In this document: piece by piece, positions 35,971 through 46,735 of the stretch
How positions within the stretch are numbered: position 1 is the first letter of the stretch
Layout: every line of letters starts with the position of its first letter
NCBI GenBank assembly: GCA_945266285.1
Contig: CALYOP010000001.1
Coordinates: 248,001 to 312,000, forward strand
Direction of reading: 5' to 3'
Source: an uncultured Commensalibacter sp.
GTDB lineage: Bacteria > Pseudomonadota > Alphaproteobacteria > Acetobacterales > Acetobacteraceae
Length of the DNA stretch: 64,000 nt
Position numbers and translations under genes: made by a program
Notes under the pieces: model-generated
Told to the model about the DNA's origin: nothing
What the model saw: only the letters and a program-made list of their open reading frames with translations
Database searches by the model: none

Positions 35971-36310
35971 TACCTATTTATGGTAAATATCGTTTTTTTA
36001 ATTAGCGTGTTTGTTTTTATAAAACAAAAAATTCTTGATGTTCTTAATAATTTGTTAATCTTTTCATATTTTATGTCTTTTACTTTTATTTCTATGTATT
36101 TTTCAAAACTTTCTATCCTACAATTTAGAAGAATTATTATTCCTACTATGTAAAATCATCATCATTTTTAGGCAAAACGTAATTTGCTAACATTTTAAAT
36201 GTTTTAATTACTGTGAACTGTTGTTACTCTATTTAATAGTCAGTTTTTAAGTAGGTGGCTCTTAACGCTTTTGTTTGTTCAATCGAAACTTTTTAATCTG
36301 GAACGTAAAT
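35971..36310. other. 340-base AT-rich intergenic region with one palindrome
   Basis: No gene seen. A perfect 7-1-7 palindrome AACATTT-T-AAATGTT lies at 36189-36203, about 110 bases before the outer-membrane gene; its ACATT/AATGT core resembles the dyads at 6735-6767. Otherwise homopolymer-rich sequence. Confidence 0.4.
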
Positions 36311-37384
36311 ATGTCCCATTTAAGCAATTTCCCTTCGTTGCCCTTTTCCATCAAATATAACAAAACAAAAAATGCATGTTTATCTTTGGGAATAATTTGT
36401 TCATGGATGTCCATAAACCATGCATATGCAGCACAGCAACCTTTGACACAATCATCTACGTCAACACCAGCTATCCAAAAAACGGAAAAGACTGATCCTA
36501 TCGTAGAAAATCAATATTATACGGGATCGTTGCTATCACCTTCTGGTGCTATAACTAAAGCAGGTGTCCTATCCATCGAACCTTATACATTCGGTACTAT
36601 TAGTCGAGGTGCTTATACTTCTAGTGGAAAAGTTAAAAACTCAGCACATAGAACGGATTCCTATGGTGCTTATTCGCTGGTAAAATACGGGGTGACAGAT
36701 CATTTTACCGTTCAGACAATCCCACAGGTAAGCTATGCCTGGAATGGCAAAACCACATCCAGTAGTGTACATATTAATGATCTTCCTGTTGACCTTCAAT
36801 ATCGTGTAATCAATCAGGTCAATTCGCATTATCAACCTAGCTTAACCGCTATTGCAGGTCTTAATATACCTATTGGTGATTATAGTCGCCTGGGCCGTAG
36901 CCTTGATGCTGTTGGCAGTGGGGTTTATGCACTTCGTTTTGGTTTGCAATCACAGGCTGCTTATAATGTCTTTAATCACGCTTTGAGAATCCGTGTCTGG
37001 GGTGTTGGTCGCCAACCAATCGGTTCCAGAAATATTCATGATATTAGTGCTTATGGTACTACCAAAGGGTACGATGGCAACGTTAAACCAGGTTTATTCG
37101 GTAATACAGGTTTTTCCATAGAATATGGCTTTAGCCAGAAATTATTATTTGCTTTTGACTTCCAATATGATTGGTCAAAGGGAACCCGGATTAAAGGCTC
37201 CTATAATAATGCGCCTTCCACACGAAACGTAACTGGTGCATCACATGACGTACAAGTTGCGCCAGCTTTTGAATATAACTTTAATGGTAATGTCGGTATT
37301 ATTGCTGGGGCTGCTTTGACCGTTGATGGTCATAATACAAATGACTTTATTCAACCGCAGATGGCTGTAAACCTCATTTTCTAA
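36311..37384 (+). CDS. Outer-membrane beta-barrel protein of unknown substrate
   Basis: 357 residues from the ATG at 36311; GGAAC lies about ten bases upstream and the only earlier in-frame start is a TTG without ribosome site. A late signal sequence ends at HAYA-AQQ. A Ser/Thr-rich stretch leads to GSLLSPSGAITKAGVLSIEPYTFG and strongly alternating strands, closing with QPQMAVNLIF, whose terminal Phe fits a BAM recognition signal. It resembles the 'transporter / MetA-pathway phenol degradation' barrel superfamily used as a general label; cargo cannot be told. Convergent with the DUF3293 gene. Confidence 0.68.
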   Translation: MSHLSNFPSLPFSIKYNKTKNACLSLGIICSWMSINHAYAAQQPLTQSSTSTPAIQKTEKTDPIVENQYYTGSLLSPSGAITKAGVLSIEPYTFGTISRGAYTSSGKVKNSAHRTDSYGAYSLVKYGVTDHFTVQTIPQVSYAWNGKTTSSSVHINDLPVDLQYRVINQVNSHYQPSLTAIAGLNIPIGDYSRLGRSLDAVGSGVYALRFGLQSQAAYNVFNHALRIRVWGVGRQPIGSRNIHDISAYGTTKGYDGNVKPGLFGNTGFSIEYGFSQKLLFAFDFQYDWSKGTRIKGSYNNAPSTRNVTGASHDVQVAPAFEYNFNGNVGIIAGAALTVDGHNTNDFIQPQMAVNLIF

Positions 37385-37393
37385 GAAGAATCT

Positions 37394-37421
37394 TCAGACC
37401 AGATAAATTAGTCTGGTCTGA
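37394..37421. terminator. Hairpin overlapping the DUF3293 stop, convergent terminator
   Basis: TCAGACCAGA (37394-37403) and TCTGGTCTGA (37412-37421) form a perfect 10-bp stem with an eight-base loop. It lies just after the outer-membrane gene and inside the last codons of the convergent DUF3293 gene. Confidence 0.55.
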
Positions 37422-37786
37422 CGTTGATGGCGTAAAATAACAATAGCATTTTGACGGAATAAACGGGCCAGTTTTTTACCTTGCGCTGGTGCAATAGCCA
37501 CCATAACAAGCGGTTCAAAATGCTCGCCGAGGCGCCCTTCGCCTTCTATAAAATTATAACGTGATAAACGTTCCTTCAAAGCGTTCATCATTCGCAAATT
37601 CCATCCATTTACCTTTAAACGCCCGCCTGGATTATAAGCACTCAACATCACCCATGTTTTCTTACGATCCATTTCGGTTATCCCTTGTGGAAAACGTCCA
37701 ATTCGCGTTCGAACCTGTCCTGCAATATAAGTACTTTTTCGATATGAAATATCAATTTTAGGCGTAGGAGGAAGAATGGCTACCAT
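37394..37786 (-). CDS. DUF3293 domain protein
   Basis: 130 residues. The pattern VRTRIGRFPQGI, WVMLSAYNPGGR, FIEGEGRLGEHFEPLVMVAI and FRQNAIVIL matches DUF3293, a small cytosolic family of unknown function. It begins seven bases after the rodA stop, so it is the last gene of the mre/mrd cluster transcript. The stop codon sits in a hairpin. No catalytic motif is apparent. Confidence 0.8.
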   Translation of the reverse strand: MVAILPPTPKIDISYRKSTYIAGQVRTRIGRFPQGITEMDRKKTWVMLSAYNPGGRLKVNGWNLRMMNALKERLSRYNFIEGEGRLGEHFEPLVMVAIAPAQGKKLARLFRQNAIVILRHQRQTRLIYLV

Positions 37787-37793
37787 TTTCTAA

Positions 37794-38942
37794 TTACTTT
37801 GTTGGCGCTTCACCAAAAGTGGAATCTCGATGAACATATACCGACAATAAAAGTCCAAATCCAAACATCACTGTTAGCATCGCCGACCCACCATAAGAAA
37901 TTAACGGCAAGGGTACTCCACCAACGGGAATGGCTCCCATAACCATCGCAAGATTAACAGCACAATAGAAAAAGAAATTCATGGAAATACCAAGTGCTAA
38001 TAGCCGTCCAAACTGGTTCCGACTTCGAATGGCAATTAACATTCCACCAAGAACAATCAATAGCAACAAAATCATGACCGTAATGCCACCCACATACCCC
38101 CATTCTTCACCAATCATCGTAAAGATAAAATCAGTTTGCTTTTCGGGTAAGAAATTAAGTTGCCCTTGGGTTCCATGTAAATAACCTTGTCCCCACATAC
38201 CGCCAGAACCCAAAGCAATTTTCGATTGGATAATATTATAACCTGCACCTAAAGGGTCATTTTCAGGATGAAGGAAGGTCTCAATCCTTGCCTTCTGATA
38301 ATCGTGTAAATAATGCGGAATGATCTTTAGAATAAAAGGAATTGGAATACTAAGTAATATAATTAACCACCAACGCATCCCTGCAGCGAGAAAAATACTC
38401 GCTCCAACGCAACCAATAATAACAGCCGTTCCTAAATTCGGCTCTTTTAGCACCAATAATACGGGAACAAGCACTAAAATCGCAGGGAAAATCAATCGCA
38501 ATGGATTTGCCATTTGCTCCCATGATATTTTATAAAACCAACTGGATAACAGCAACACAAGAGCAATCTTGGCCAATTCAGAAGGTTGAACAGCGATACC
38601 ACCAATAACGATCCAACGTTCGGCACCCTTTCCAACATGCCCCATATGTAAAACGGCCAATAACAATAAAATGGAAAATCCATAAAGTGGCCATGCCATT
38701 CTTACCAAGGTTTTTAAGGGTAACATTGCTACCCCAATCATCATGATAAAACCAATTCCAAACCGCAATAGCTGAGGCCGAGCAAAAGGTTGCGTAGATC
38801 CTCCCGCAGCTGAATACAAAGCTACATAACCTGTTGCTGCAAGAAGGCAAATCAGACCTACATAAATCCAATTTACCTGCCACAATTTCCCTAAGATCTT
38901 AAGATTGGGTTCCGCACGCAATAATCTTTTCTGAAAAACCAT
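37794..38942 (-). CDS. rodA: Rod shape-determining protein RodA (SEDS glycosyltransferase)
   Basis: 382 residues with about ten membrane helices; the SEDS peptidoglycan polymerase of the elongasome, working with PBP2. Family motifs include RFGIGFIMMIG, KEPNLGTAVII (with the functional Glu/Asp region), GWGQGYLHGTQGQLNFLPEKQTDF-type loop (seen as GMWGQGYLHG and NFLPEKQTDFI), and the C-terminal PLPLISYGGSAM. The start follows the mrdA stop by 28 bases. Confidence 0.95.
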   Translation of the reverse strand: MVFQKRLLRAEPNLKILGKLWQVNWIYVGLICLLAATGYVALYSAAGGSTQPFARPQLLRFGIGFIMMIGVAMLPLKTLVRMAWPLYGFSILLLLAVLHMGHVGKGAERWIVIGGIAVQPSELAKIALVLLLSSWFYKISWEQMANPLRLIFPAILVLVPVLLVLKEPNLGTAVIIGCVGASIFLAAGMRWWLIILLSIPIPFILKIIPHYLHDYQKARIETFLHPENDPLGAGYNIIQSKIALGSGGMWGQGYLHGTQGQLNFLPEKQTDFIFTMIGEEWGYVGGITVMILLLLIVLGGMLIAIRSRNQFGRLLALGISMNFFFYCAVNLAMVMGAIPVGGVPLPLISYGGSAMLTVMFGFGLLLSVYVHRDSTFGEAPTK

Positions 38943-38970
38943 TATACCCGTTTAACGTAAAATATGAGGG

Positions 38971-40884
38971 TTATTGCCAATCCAATTCAGCGTCTGCAAC
39001 CGTTTGTCCAAGAGGTGTTTTACGATTGGCAGGATCACGCCGTAATGTATCCAACATAATATCTCTGGCGATCGGTGCTGCAACAGAAGAAGCAGCATTA
39101 CCATGCTCAACAACTACAGATACCGCATAACGTGGCGCATTATAAGGTGCGAAACAAATAAACAAGGCATGAGGTCGATATTTCCAGGGTAAATTGGCAG
39201 AATTAAAATGACCACTTTCCCGTAATGCCCTAGAAACATGCATAACCTGCGCAGTCCCAGTCTTCCCAGCTAATTGCATGCCATTATAATCCAATTTGGC
39301 TTTAGCACCTGATCCACGAGGTTCATTCACAACAGCAAACATACCCGAACGCACCATTTGCAAATGATCGGATCGAATACCAATATCAGACCAGTGCGCA
39401 ATATCCGCTTCAGGTAATAAATTACCATTTCTACTTCGCAGTAAATGTGGTTGAATATTTTTCCCTGTTGCCATCCGTGCCGTATAAGTAGCTAATTGTA
39501 AGGGCGTTACATGAACAAACCCCTGACCAATACCGCTAACAATAGTATCCCCAATATTCCAACGTCTTCCACGTTTTTGCCGCCATTCAGGTGTCGGGAT
39601 TAATCCGCGCTTAACATGTGTAAGTTCAACAGGTAACTCAACACCCATCCCTAACACATTAGCAACTTTCTCAATTGCTTCCATTCCTGTACGTCGTGCC
39701 ACTTCATAAAAGTAAACGTCACAAGAATATTTCAATGCTTCATGTAAATTTACTGATCCATGGCCATAACGCGACCAACAATGAAAACGTGTTCCACCAA
39801 TATCCAGATAACCAGGACAATTGATACGATCTTTATCACTAATAGTGCCAGCATCCAAAGCCGCCAGTGCTACTGCAGGTTTAAACGTTGATCCAGGAGG
39901 ATAAACCCCCGCAGCAGCTTTGTTAATTAGCGGTGTGCGGCTATCCTGCATCCAGGCCGACCATTGGGCATGACTAACACCACTATCGAATAGTGTTGGA
40001 TCAAACGATGGATTGCTAACCATGGCCATGATTTCACCATTCAAACAATCCATTACAACCGAACTGGCCGATTCACTTCCTAAACGTGCAAGAACCGATT
40101 GTTGAAGTCCGACATCAATCGTAAGCTGGATATCATCTCCCTGGACACCCTCTTTGCGATTTAATTGTGAAACAACGCGACCAACGGAGTCAACTTCCAT
40201 TTCAACAGAACCCGCAGTCCCACGAAGACTATCGTCCTGTGTTTGTTCGATCCCTGATCTTCCAACGCGCATACCCGGTAAAGCCAAAGCAGGATTTTTG
40301 GCGACATCTTTTTCATTAGGAGGCGCAACATAGCCAACCAAATGTGAAAGTAAACTTCCTTGTGGATAAATTCGCGTAGTTCCGACATCAACAATGACAC
40401 CCGGTAAATTAGGCGAATTAATCTCAATCATCGCCATATCATCCCAAGATAAAAAATCCTTTAACAAAATTGGGATAAAGCGACGTTTATGATCTAATTC
40501 TCTTTGAATACGGGACTGATCGCGATCACTCAAAGGCAACAGTGTAGAAAACCGTTCAATAATCGCCCCTGCATCATTGGTTTCTTCTGGAATCAATAAT
40601 GCACGCCAATTAATCCGGTTATTTGCAAGAACTTCACCATAACGATCTAAGATTCGTCCACGCGGTGGCGCTAGTAACCTTTTGCTAATCAGGTTATTTT
40701 TCGCCATTTCCGTAAATTTATCGCCATCAACGATCTGTAGTTTGTATAGTTTGCTTGCCAGAACTGACAAAATCCCCGTTTGAGCAGCCATCAATAATAC
40801 CGCACGCCGTGTGAAAACACGCCTTGCTGGACTTTCCTTTTTTGCTTGTTTGGTGGCTTTAAAACGGTTCTTTTGTTTCATCAT
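38971..40884 (-). CDS. mrdA: Penicillin-binding protein 2 (transpeptidase)
   Basis: 637 residues; class B transpeptidase that crosslinks wall during elongation. A basic cytosolic tail and one membrane segment (about 27-45) precede the PBP dimer domain (RGRILDRYGEVLANN). The transpeptidase has the active Ser332 in PPGSTFKPA, YSCDVYF for the second motif and KTGTAQ for the third. All are intact. Ten bases behind mreD and followed by rodA. Confidence 0.95.
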   Translation of the reverse strand: MMKQKNRFKATKQAKKESPARRVFTRRAVLLMAAQTGILSVLASKLYKLQIVDGDKFTEMAKNNLISKRLLAPPRGRILDRYGEVLANNRINWRALLIPEETNDAGAIIERFSTLLPLSDRDQSRIQRELDHKRRFIPILLKDFLSWDDMAMIEINSPNLPGVIVDVGTTRIYPQGSLLSHLVGYVAPPNEKDVAKNPALALPGMRVGRSGIEQTQDDSLRGTAGSVEMEVDSVGRVVSQLNRKEGVQGDDIQLTIDVGLQQSVLARLGSESASSVVMDCLNGEIMAMVSNPSFDPTLFDSGVSHAQWSAWMQDSRTPLINKAAAGVYPPGSTFKPAVALAALDAGTISDKDRINCPGYLDIGGTRFHCWSRYGHGSVNLHEALKYSCDVYFYEVARRTGMEAIEKVANVLGMGVELPVELTHVKRGLIPTPEWRQKRGRRWNIGDTIVSGIGQGFVHVTPLQLATYTARMATGKNIQPHLLRSRNGNLLPEADIAHWSDIGIRSDHLQMVRSGMFAVVNEPRGSGAKAKLDYNGMQLAGKTGTAQVMHVSRALRESGHFNSANLPWKYRPHALFICFAPYNAPRYAVSVVVEHGNAASSVAAPIARDIMLDTLRRDPANRKTPLGQTVADAELDWQ

Positions 40885-40893
40885 AAGGTGTTT

Positions 40894-41469
40894 CTAAACT
40901 TGTTCTGGATTCGCAATACTACGATGCGCACACATTAACAATATAAATATTATCGGATAGAAACCGATCGTTAAAACAAACTCAAATATAGGCAAATAAT
41001 ATGGCATCAACCTCAAACTAAATATAGATGTTAGAACCCATTGTAATGATACAACAACCATGCAAATCAATGTAAAAATCAACCACAACATCCAAAAATT
41101 TAGCCTCGCTAAACGAAAGCGCTGCGTTATACCAATTCCATAAACAAATAATAGCACAAAAATAACAATACCGGGTGATGTATAATTCAAAATATCAATC
41201 AAAATTCCTAATAAAAACACACCGATCGCTGGCATTGATGCTGGCCTGAATATAGACCAGAAATAAACCGATATCATCACGATACCGAACATCATTTCGC
41301 TTCGGCCAGGTATCGCTATTGGAACAGAAAGAAATAAAACGACAAACAGCATAATAGCCATTGGCACCAGCCGTCTGACAAATGCATCCAATCTTCGACT
41401 ATAGCTAGGAGCAGGTTGTATACTGGGTCGGTAAGGTGACTGTGATGAATTTGAACGAACATTATTCAT
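40894..41469 (-). CDS. mreD: Rod shape-determining protein MreD
   Basis: 191 residues with five to six predicted membrane helices and a basic N-terminal tail (SYSRRLDAFVRR). Sequence is poorly conserved in this family; the call rests on length, membrane layout (VVLFLSVPIAIPG, FLLGILIDILNY) and position between mreC and mrdA, three and nine bases away. MreD links MreC to the membrane part of the elongasome. Confidence 0.88.
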   Translation of the reverse strand: MNNVRSNSSQSPYRPSIQPAPSYSRRLDAFVRRLVPMAIMLFVVLFLSVPIAIPGRSEMMFGIVMISVYFWSIFRPASMPAIGVFLLGILIDILNYTSPGIVIFVLLFVYGIGITQRFRLARLNFWMLWLIFTLICMVVVSLQWVLTSIFSLRLMPYYLPIFEFVLTIGFYPIIFILLMCAHRSIANPEQV

Positions 41470-41472
41470 CTT

Positions 41473-42378
41473 TTATCCCCGACCTAACAAAGATGGTTTC
41501 GCAACAGGACCACGTCTTAAACGTGACGATGGTAATGCTCTTGTTGGGGCATCAGGGGCAACGATAGAATTTATCCCGTAATCAAATATTCGAACAAGGG
41601 TCAAATTATCTAATGTTGCATAAGGAATAACTACGGGTTTTCCAGGTTGTTCATAATGAACAATACCAATAGGAATACCCGATGGTAATGCACCTGTTTG
41701 ACTATCGGTTGTTACCTTTTCCCCTTCTATGGGATGGTTATCCTCTGGATAAAAAATCAACCTAGGGGTAAGGCTGTTATCACCAGCCATTATGGCTTGT
41801 GCATGAGAAGCCATTAATACTACCGGTATACGACTAGAATTATCATTAATAAGCAATATTCTAGCAGAACGATTGCCTACTTCAGTAACCCGACCTACCA
41901 ATCCAGAAGCGTCGAGTACAATTTCAAAAGAATGAACGTTATGATTGGGACCCAAGGCTACCAAAACTGCCTTGTTATAAATACCACTTGCATCCATAAC
42001 AACACGAGCCGTGACAAAGCTTGGAGTCGGCTCTGGTATCCAGTGCAACTGGTTTTTTAAAGTAGCATTTTCTTCGGCAAGCCCCATAGCAGTATGATAC
42101 CATCGTCTAAGTTTTATATTTTCTTCCCGCAACCTTCTATTTTCTGCGGTCAAATCACCAAAATAGAGTAATTCCTTTAAAAAACTTTGAATTTTCTCAA
42201 AAGGTTGCTCAACCAATGCATAAGCTGGTGCTAAGAAATCAGTTACTTTTAAACGAACGTTTTCCACAACCTTTGGTTGCGCCAAGCCAAGCATCATAAT
42301 CAAAAATGACAATAGAAAAAGAACCGGTAAAATCGCTTTTACCAGTGCCTGCCTAACTTGAATGGATAAGTGTATCAT
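41473..42378 (-). CDS. mreC: Rod shape-determining protein MreC
   Basis: 301 residues from the ATG at 42378 (a TTG nine bases earlier is also open). One N-terminal membrane segment, a coiled coil (about 70-105, AENRRLREENIKLRRW), then the beta-rich periplasmic domain with VTARVVMDASGIYNKAVLV, GLVGRVTEVG and SGIPIGIV. MreC activates PBP2/RodA from the periplasm. It ends in a basic Pro/Arg tail. mreB lies 150 bases upstream on the same strand. Confidence 0.92.
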   Translation of the reverse strand: MIHLSIQVRQALVKAILPVLFLLSFLIMMLGLAQPKVVENVRLKVTDFLAPAYALVEQPFEKIQSFLKELLYFGDLTAENRRLREENIKLRRWYHTAMGLAEENATLKNQLHWIPEPTPSFVTARVVMDASGIYNKAVLVALGPNHNVHSFEIVLDASGLVGRVTEVGNRSARILLINDNSSRIPVVLMASHAQAIMAGDNSLTPRLIFYPEDNHPIEGEKVTTDSQTGALPSGIPIGIVHYEQPGKPVVIPYATLDNLTLVRIFDYGINSIVAPDAPTRALPSSRLRRGPVAKPSLLGRG

Positions 42379-42528
42379 AGCTCGCAACCCAATATATTTT
42401 GGCTGTATAGAGCTTTATACATATTAAAGCAACAAAGATTATTCTTAGTGATGTATCCTTTCTAGAGACTAACCGTCATCAGATCTATCGTTTCTAGCAA
42501 TTTCAAATATCTTTGTTATTATATCACA

Positions 42529-43892
<1,364 letters not shown>

Positions 43893-44144
43893 ATGAAATC
43901 ATTCCCTAAATTTCCTCTTCCTATCTTTCTCGTTTTAATTTTGGGTATCATGCCATTAGTTGCTTGTGACCCTTATAATCCTGGTCATCGAGCTGGTACT
44001 GGTGCTTTAATTGGTGGTGGCTCAGGTGCAGCGATTGGTGCACTTGCTGGCGGTCCAGCGATTGGAGCTTTAGCAGGAGCCGGATTAGGTGCAGGTATAG
44101 GTGCTGCAACAACTCCGAATCGTCCTACGCATTATAAAAAATAA
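43893..44144 (+). CDS. Small glycine-zipper lipoprotein, paralogue 1
   Basis: 83 residues. The lipobox LVAC (Cys25) is followed by DPYNPGHRAGTGALIGGGSGAA and repeated small-residue motifs GxxxG/AxxxG (AIGALAGG, GAGLGAGIGAATTP), a glycine-zipper membrane segment as in Rick_17kDa/YMGG-type outer-membrane lipoproteins. Asp at +2 would in E. coli retain it in the inner membrane, although that rule may not hold here. Very similar to the gene 375 bases downstream, so a duplication. Function unknown. Confidence 0.72.
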   Translation: MKSFPKFPLPIFLVLILGIMPLVACDPYNPGHRAGTGALIGGGSGAAIGALAGGPAIGALAGAGLGAGIGAATTPNRPTHYKK

Positions 44145-44518
44145 TAGAAATAACTCCTTTATTTCGTTTCTTTTTAACTTCAACATTTCATACGATAAGC
44201 TTTGTTTGAGTTAAAGTTTATCATAATTTAACAATAATATTGATTATTACTAATTAATTATAACGTAATATTCGGTTCACAAACTTTTCAATCTATTTAA
44301 TAGAATAAAATAATTTTTATAAAAAATTTCATCATCCCTTTTTATCAAAGCAATAGCGATCAAATCATTCATCAATTGCTGATACTAATTAATAATACGA
44401 TTAACCAATAAATATTTTTATTCGTTTTAATTATTAAGTTAATCTTGCTTGATGCTTTAACAGACGTTGTTATATTATCTTTAAGTGAAGCTATTATGGA
44501 TTAGAAAGAAATATAACC
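44145..44518. other. 374-base AT-rich gap between the two paralogous lipoproteins
   Basis: Almost only A and T runs. A promoter-like pair lies at 44449-44476 near the 3' end. No RNA gene, repeat array or small frame is supportable. Confidence 0.4.
44449..44476 (+). promoter_or_regulatory. Predicted promoter of paralogue 2
   Basis: TTGATG (44449-44454), 16-base spacer, TATATT (44471-44476), 43 bases before the ATG. Confidence 0.4.
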
Positions 44519-44911
44519 ATGACAAATATATTCAAGCATTCGTGCAAAGGATTAGGTTACCTTTTAATAACCTCTACGCTTCTTGCAGGATGTGATACCT
44601 ATAGCCCTGGTCAACGTGCTGGTGGCGGTGCTTTAATTGGTGGAGGAACGGGTGCTGCAATTGGGGCTTTAGCTGGTGGCGGTCATGGAGCAGCAATTGG
44701 AGCTTTGGCTGGTAGTGCGCTTGGAGCTGGTGTAGGATATGCAACAACACCTAATCGTTCCAACAATTATCGCTCCAATTATTATCCAAATTCCTATCGA
44801 GATTACCAATCACCTTATTCTTCCCGCAATTCTCAAAACCCAAATTATAACAATTATCAAACCCCGAATAACAATTACGCCCCACCTTCTTACCCAAATA
44901 ATGGTTATTAA
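44519..44911 (+). CDS. Glycine-zipper lipoprotein with Asn/Tyr/Pro tail, paralogue 2
   Basis: 130 residues. Lipobox LLAGC (Cys25) then DTYSPGQRAGGGALIGGGTGAA, AIGALAGGGHGAA, GALAGSALGAGVGYATTPNRS: nearly the same glycine zipper as the gene at 43893. It differs by a 50-residue tail rich in Asn, Tyr, Ser and Pro, disordered and possibly surface-exposed or wall-contacting. It has its own promoter-like sequence and a strong hairpin 6 bases after the stop. Function unknown; duplication with tail gain or loss is the simplest history. Confidence 0.72.
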   Translation: MTNIFKHSCKGLGYLLITSTLLAGCDTYSPGQRAGGGALIGGGTGAAIGALAGGGHGAAIGALAGSALGAGVGYATTPNRSNNYRSNYYPNSYRDYQSPYSSRNSQNPNYNNYQTPNNNYAPPSYPNNGY

Positions 44912-44916
44912 TAATC

Positions 44917-44941
44917 GAAACGGCGCCTAAAGCGCCGTTTC
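44917..44941. terminator. Strong bidirectional terminator between lipoprotein 2 and leuA
   Basis: GAAACGGCGC (44917-44926) pairs perfectly with GCGCCGTTTC (44932-44941), five-base loop CTAAA, GC-rich core, between convergent stops. Confidence 0.8.
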
Positions 44942-44957
44942 TAAGTTATCAAATTAT

Positions 44958-46532
44958 TTATGTTGTAATAGCTTCGGGTAATTTTCGTTCACGTTTAATC
45001 AACAACTTATTTAACGCATGAACATAAGCTTTTACAGCCGACACGATCGTATCTACATCGGCACCTTGCCCGTCGACTATTTTACCTTTTTCCTCTAAGC
45101 GAACGGTTGTTTTTGCTTGCGCATCGGTACCTTCGGTAACAGCTGCAACAGAAAATAATAACAAAGTTGCTTCATGAGGAAATATTTCACGAATAGCATT
45201 AAAAGCAGCATCAACGGGTCCATTACCATTTACTTGTGCAGATTTTTGTACCCCGTCAATTTCCAATGTTAATTGAGCCTCAGCAGGTTCATAAGAGCCA
45301 CCTGTAACTTTCATAGCGATAAAACGTATACGATCATTATCGCGAACTTCATCATCAACAAGTGCGATAATATCATCGTCGTAAACCGTTTTTTTCTGAT
45401 CAGCTAATTCTTTGAACCGTTTGAAAGCATCGTTTAACTGCTCATCTTGCAAATTTCCGTAACCCAAAGCCTTTAACTTGTCACGAAAAGCAGCACGACC
45501 CGAATGCTTCCCTAAGACAAGTGATGAGCGTGTCCATCCTACGCTTTCAGGAGTCATAATTTCATAGGTAGCAGCATTCTTTAAAATCCCATCTTGATGG
45601 ATTCCACTTTCATGCGCAAAAGCATTTCTACCAACGATAGCTTTATTAGGTTGGACCTCAAATCCAGTAATTGTGGATAACATCCGTGAGACACTTAACA
45701 ATTTTTCTGTAATAATTTTGTTAGTAAATGGGAAAACATCATGACGTGTCCGCAATGCCATAACAATTTCTTCTAAAGCGGCATTACCCGCACGTTCACC
45801 AATACCATTAATAGTACAATCAGCCTGCCTAGCACCCGCTTTGAAAGCGGCAATACTATTTGCAACACCCAAACCTAAATCATCATGATTATGACAAGAA
45901 AAAATAACTTTATCTGCACCTGGCACACGCTCACGTAAATCCGTAAAAATACGTGTAATATCTTCAGGCGTTGAATAACCTACTGTATCAGGAATATTAA
46001 TCGTCGTTGCACCATATTTAATGGCCGTTTCAACGCATCGACATAAGAAATCTGGATCGGTTCTTGATCCATCTTCAGCCGACCATTGGATATCATCCGT
46101 ATAACGACGTGCTGTTTTCCCGCCTTCCGCAATCAATTCCAACACCGTTTCCGGTTCCATCTTTAATTTATATTTCATATGTAAAGGCGATGTTGAAATA
46201 AAATGATGTATCCGTTTTAACTTTGCTGGTTTTAAGGCTTCACCTGCTTGCTCAATATCTTTCTTTCCCCCTGAACGTGCTAAAGCACAAACAACCGTTT
46301 TTGTTATTAAAGAAGCAATTTGATAAACGCTTTCAAAATCGCCTGGAGAAGCTACAGGAAAACCAGCTTCAATAACATCCACACCCAGGTCAGATAATGC
46401 CTGAGCCATGTGCAGTTTTTCTTCCAAATTCATGGAAAACCCAGGAGACTGTTCTCCATCACGTAAGGTGGTATCCAAAAAAATGACGCGGTTATCATCG
46501 ATAATGCCAAAAGAAGGATGATTAATACTCAT
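44958..46532 (-). CDS. leuA: 2-isopropylmalate synthase
   Basis: 524 residues; condenses acetyl-CoA with 2-ketoisovalerate, the first step of leucine synthesis. The TIM-barrel catalytic part has LDTTLRDGEQSPGFS and the metal-binding FSCHNHDDLGLGVAN; INGIGERAGNAALEEI follows. The C-terminal LeuA dimer domain (about 400-510) binds leucine for feedback inhibition. Upstream lie a hairpin with eight U residues and a short leader frame, suggesting attenuation. Confidence 0.95.
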   Translation of the reverse strand: MSINHPSFGIIDDNRVIFLDTTLRDGEQSPGFSMNLEEKLHMAQALSDLGVDVIEAGFPVASPGDFESVYQIASLITKTVVCALARSGGKKDIEQAGEALKPAKLKRIHHFISTSPLHMKYKLKMEPETVLELIAEGGKTARRYTDDIQWSAEDGSRTDPDFLCRCVETAIKYGATTINIPDTVGYSTPEDITRIFTDLRERVPGADKVIFSCHNHDDLGLGVANSIAAFKAGARQADCTINGIGERAGNAALEEIVMALRTRHDVFPFTNKIITEKLLSVSRMLSTITGFEVQPNKAIVGRNAFAHESGIHQDGILKNAATYEIMTPESVGWTRSSLVLGKHSGRAAFRDKLKALGYGNLQDEQLNDAFKRFKELADQKKTVYDDDIIALVDDEVRDNDRIRFIAMKVTGGSYEPAEAQLTLEIDGVQKSAQVNGNGPVDAAFNAIREIFPHEATLLLFSVAAVTEGTDAQAKTTVRLEEKGKIVDGQGADVDTIVSAVKAYVHALNKLLIKRERKLPEAITT

Positions 46533-46624
46533 AATTGAATATCCTGTCTGATAAATAACAGAATTATGGCCTATTTGACCTTGTACATTCTGTTAATATT
46601 TTTTTAATAAGAAGGGAATATGCT

Positions 46625-46678
46625 AAAAAAAACCCCTAAGCAAAGGATCACATCAAATGTGATCACTTAGCCTAGGGG
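46625..46678 (-). terminator. Terminator/attenuator upstream of leuA
   Basis: Read on the minus strand: an outer stem CCCCTA/TAGGGG (46678-46673 with 46638-46633) encloses a perfect 8-bp hairpin GATCACAT-TTG-ATGTGATC (46664-46646) and is followed by eight U residues (46632-46625), 92 bases before leuA. It may end the amidase transcript, act as a leuA attenuator, or both. A GGGG at 46716-46713 could pair with the CCCC arm as an antiterminator. Confidence 0.65.
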
Positions 46679-46716
46679 CTAATAAGTTGAAAGATCCAAC
46701 AAAACACAGATACCCC

Positions 46717-46735
46717 TTCTCTATTTTGCAGAGAA
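46717..46735 (-). promoter_or_regulatory. Upstream leader hairpin of leuA
   Basis: On the minus strand TTCTCT (46735-46730) pairs with AGAGAA (46722-46717), a six-base stem directly after the stop of an 18-codon leader frame (46792-46736) and directly before the GGGG that could form an antiterminator. Confidence 0.35.
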
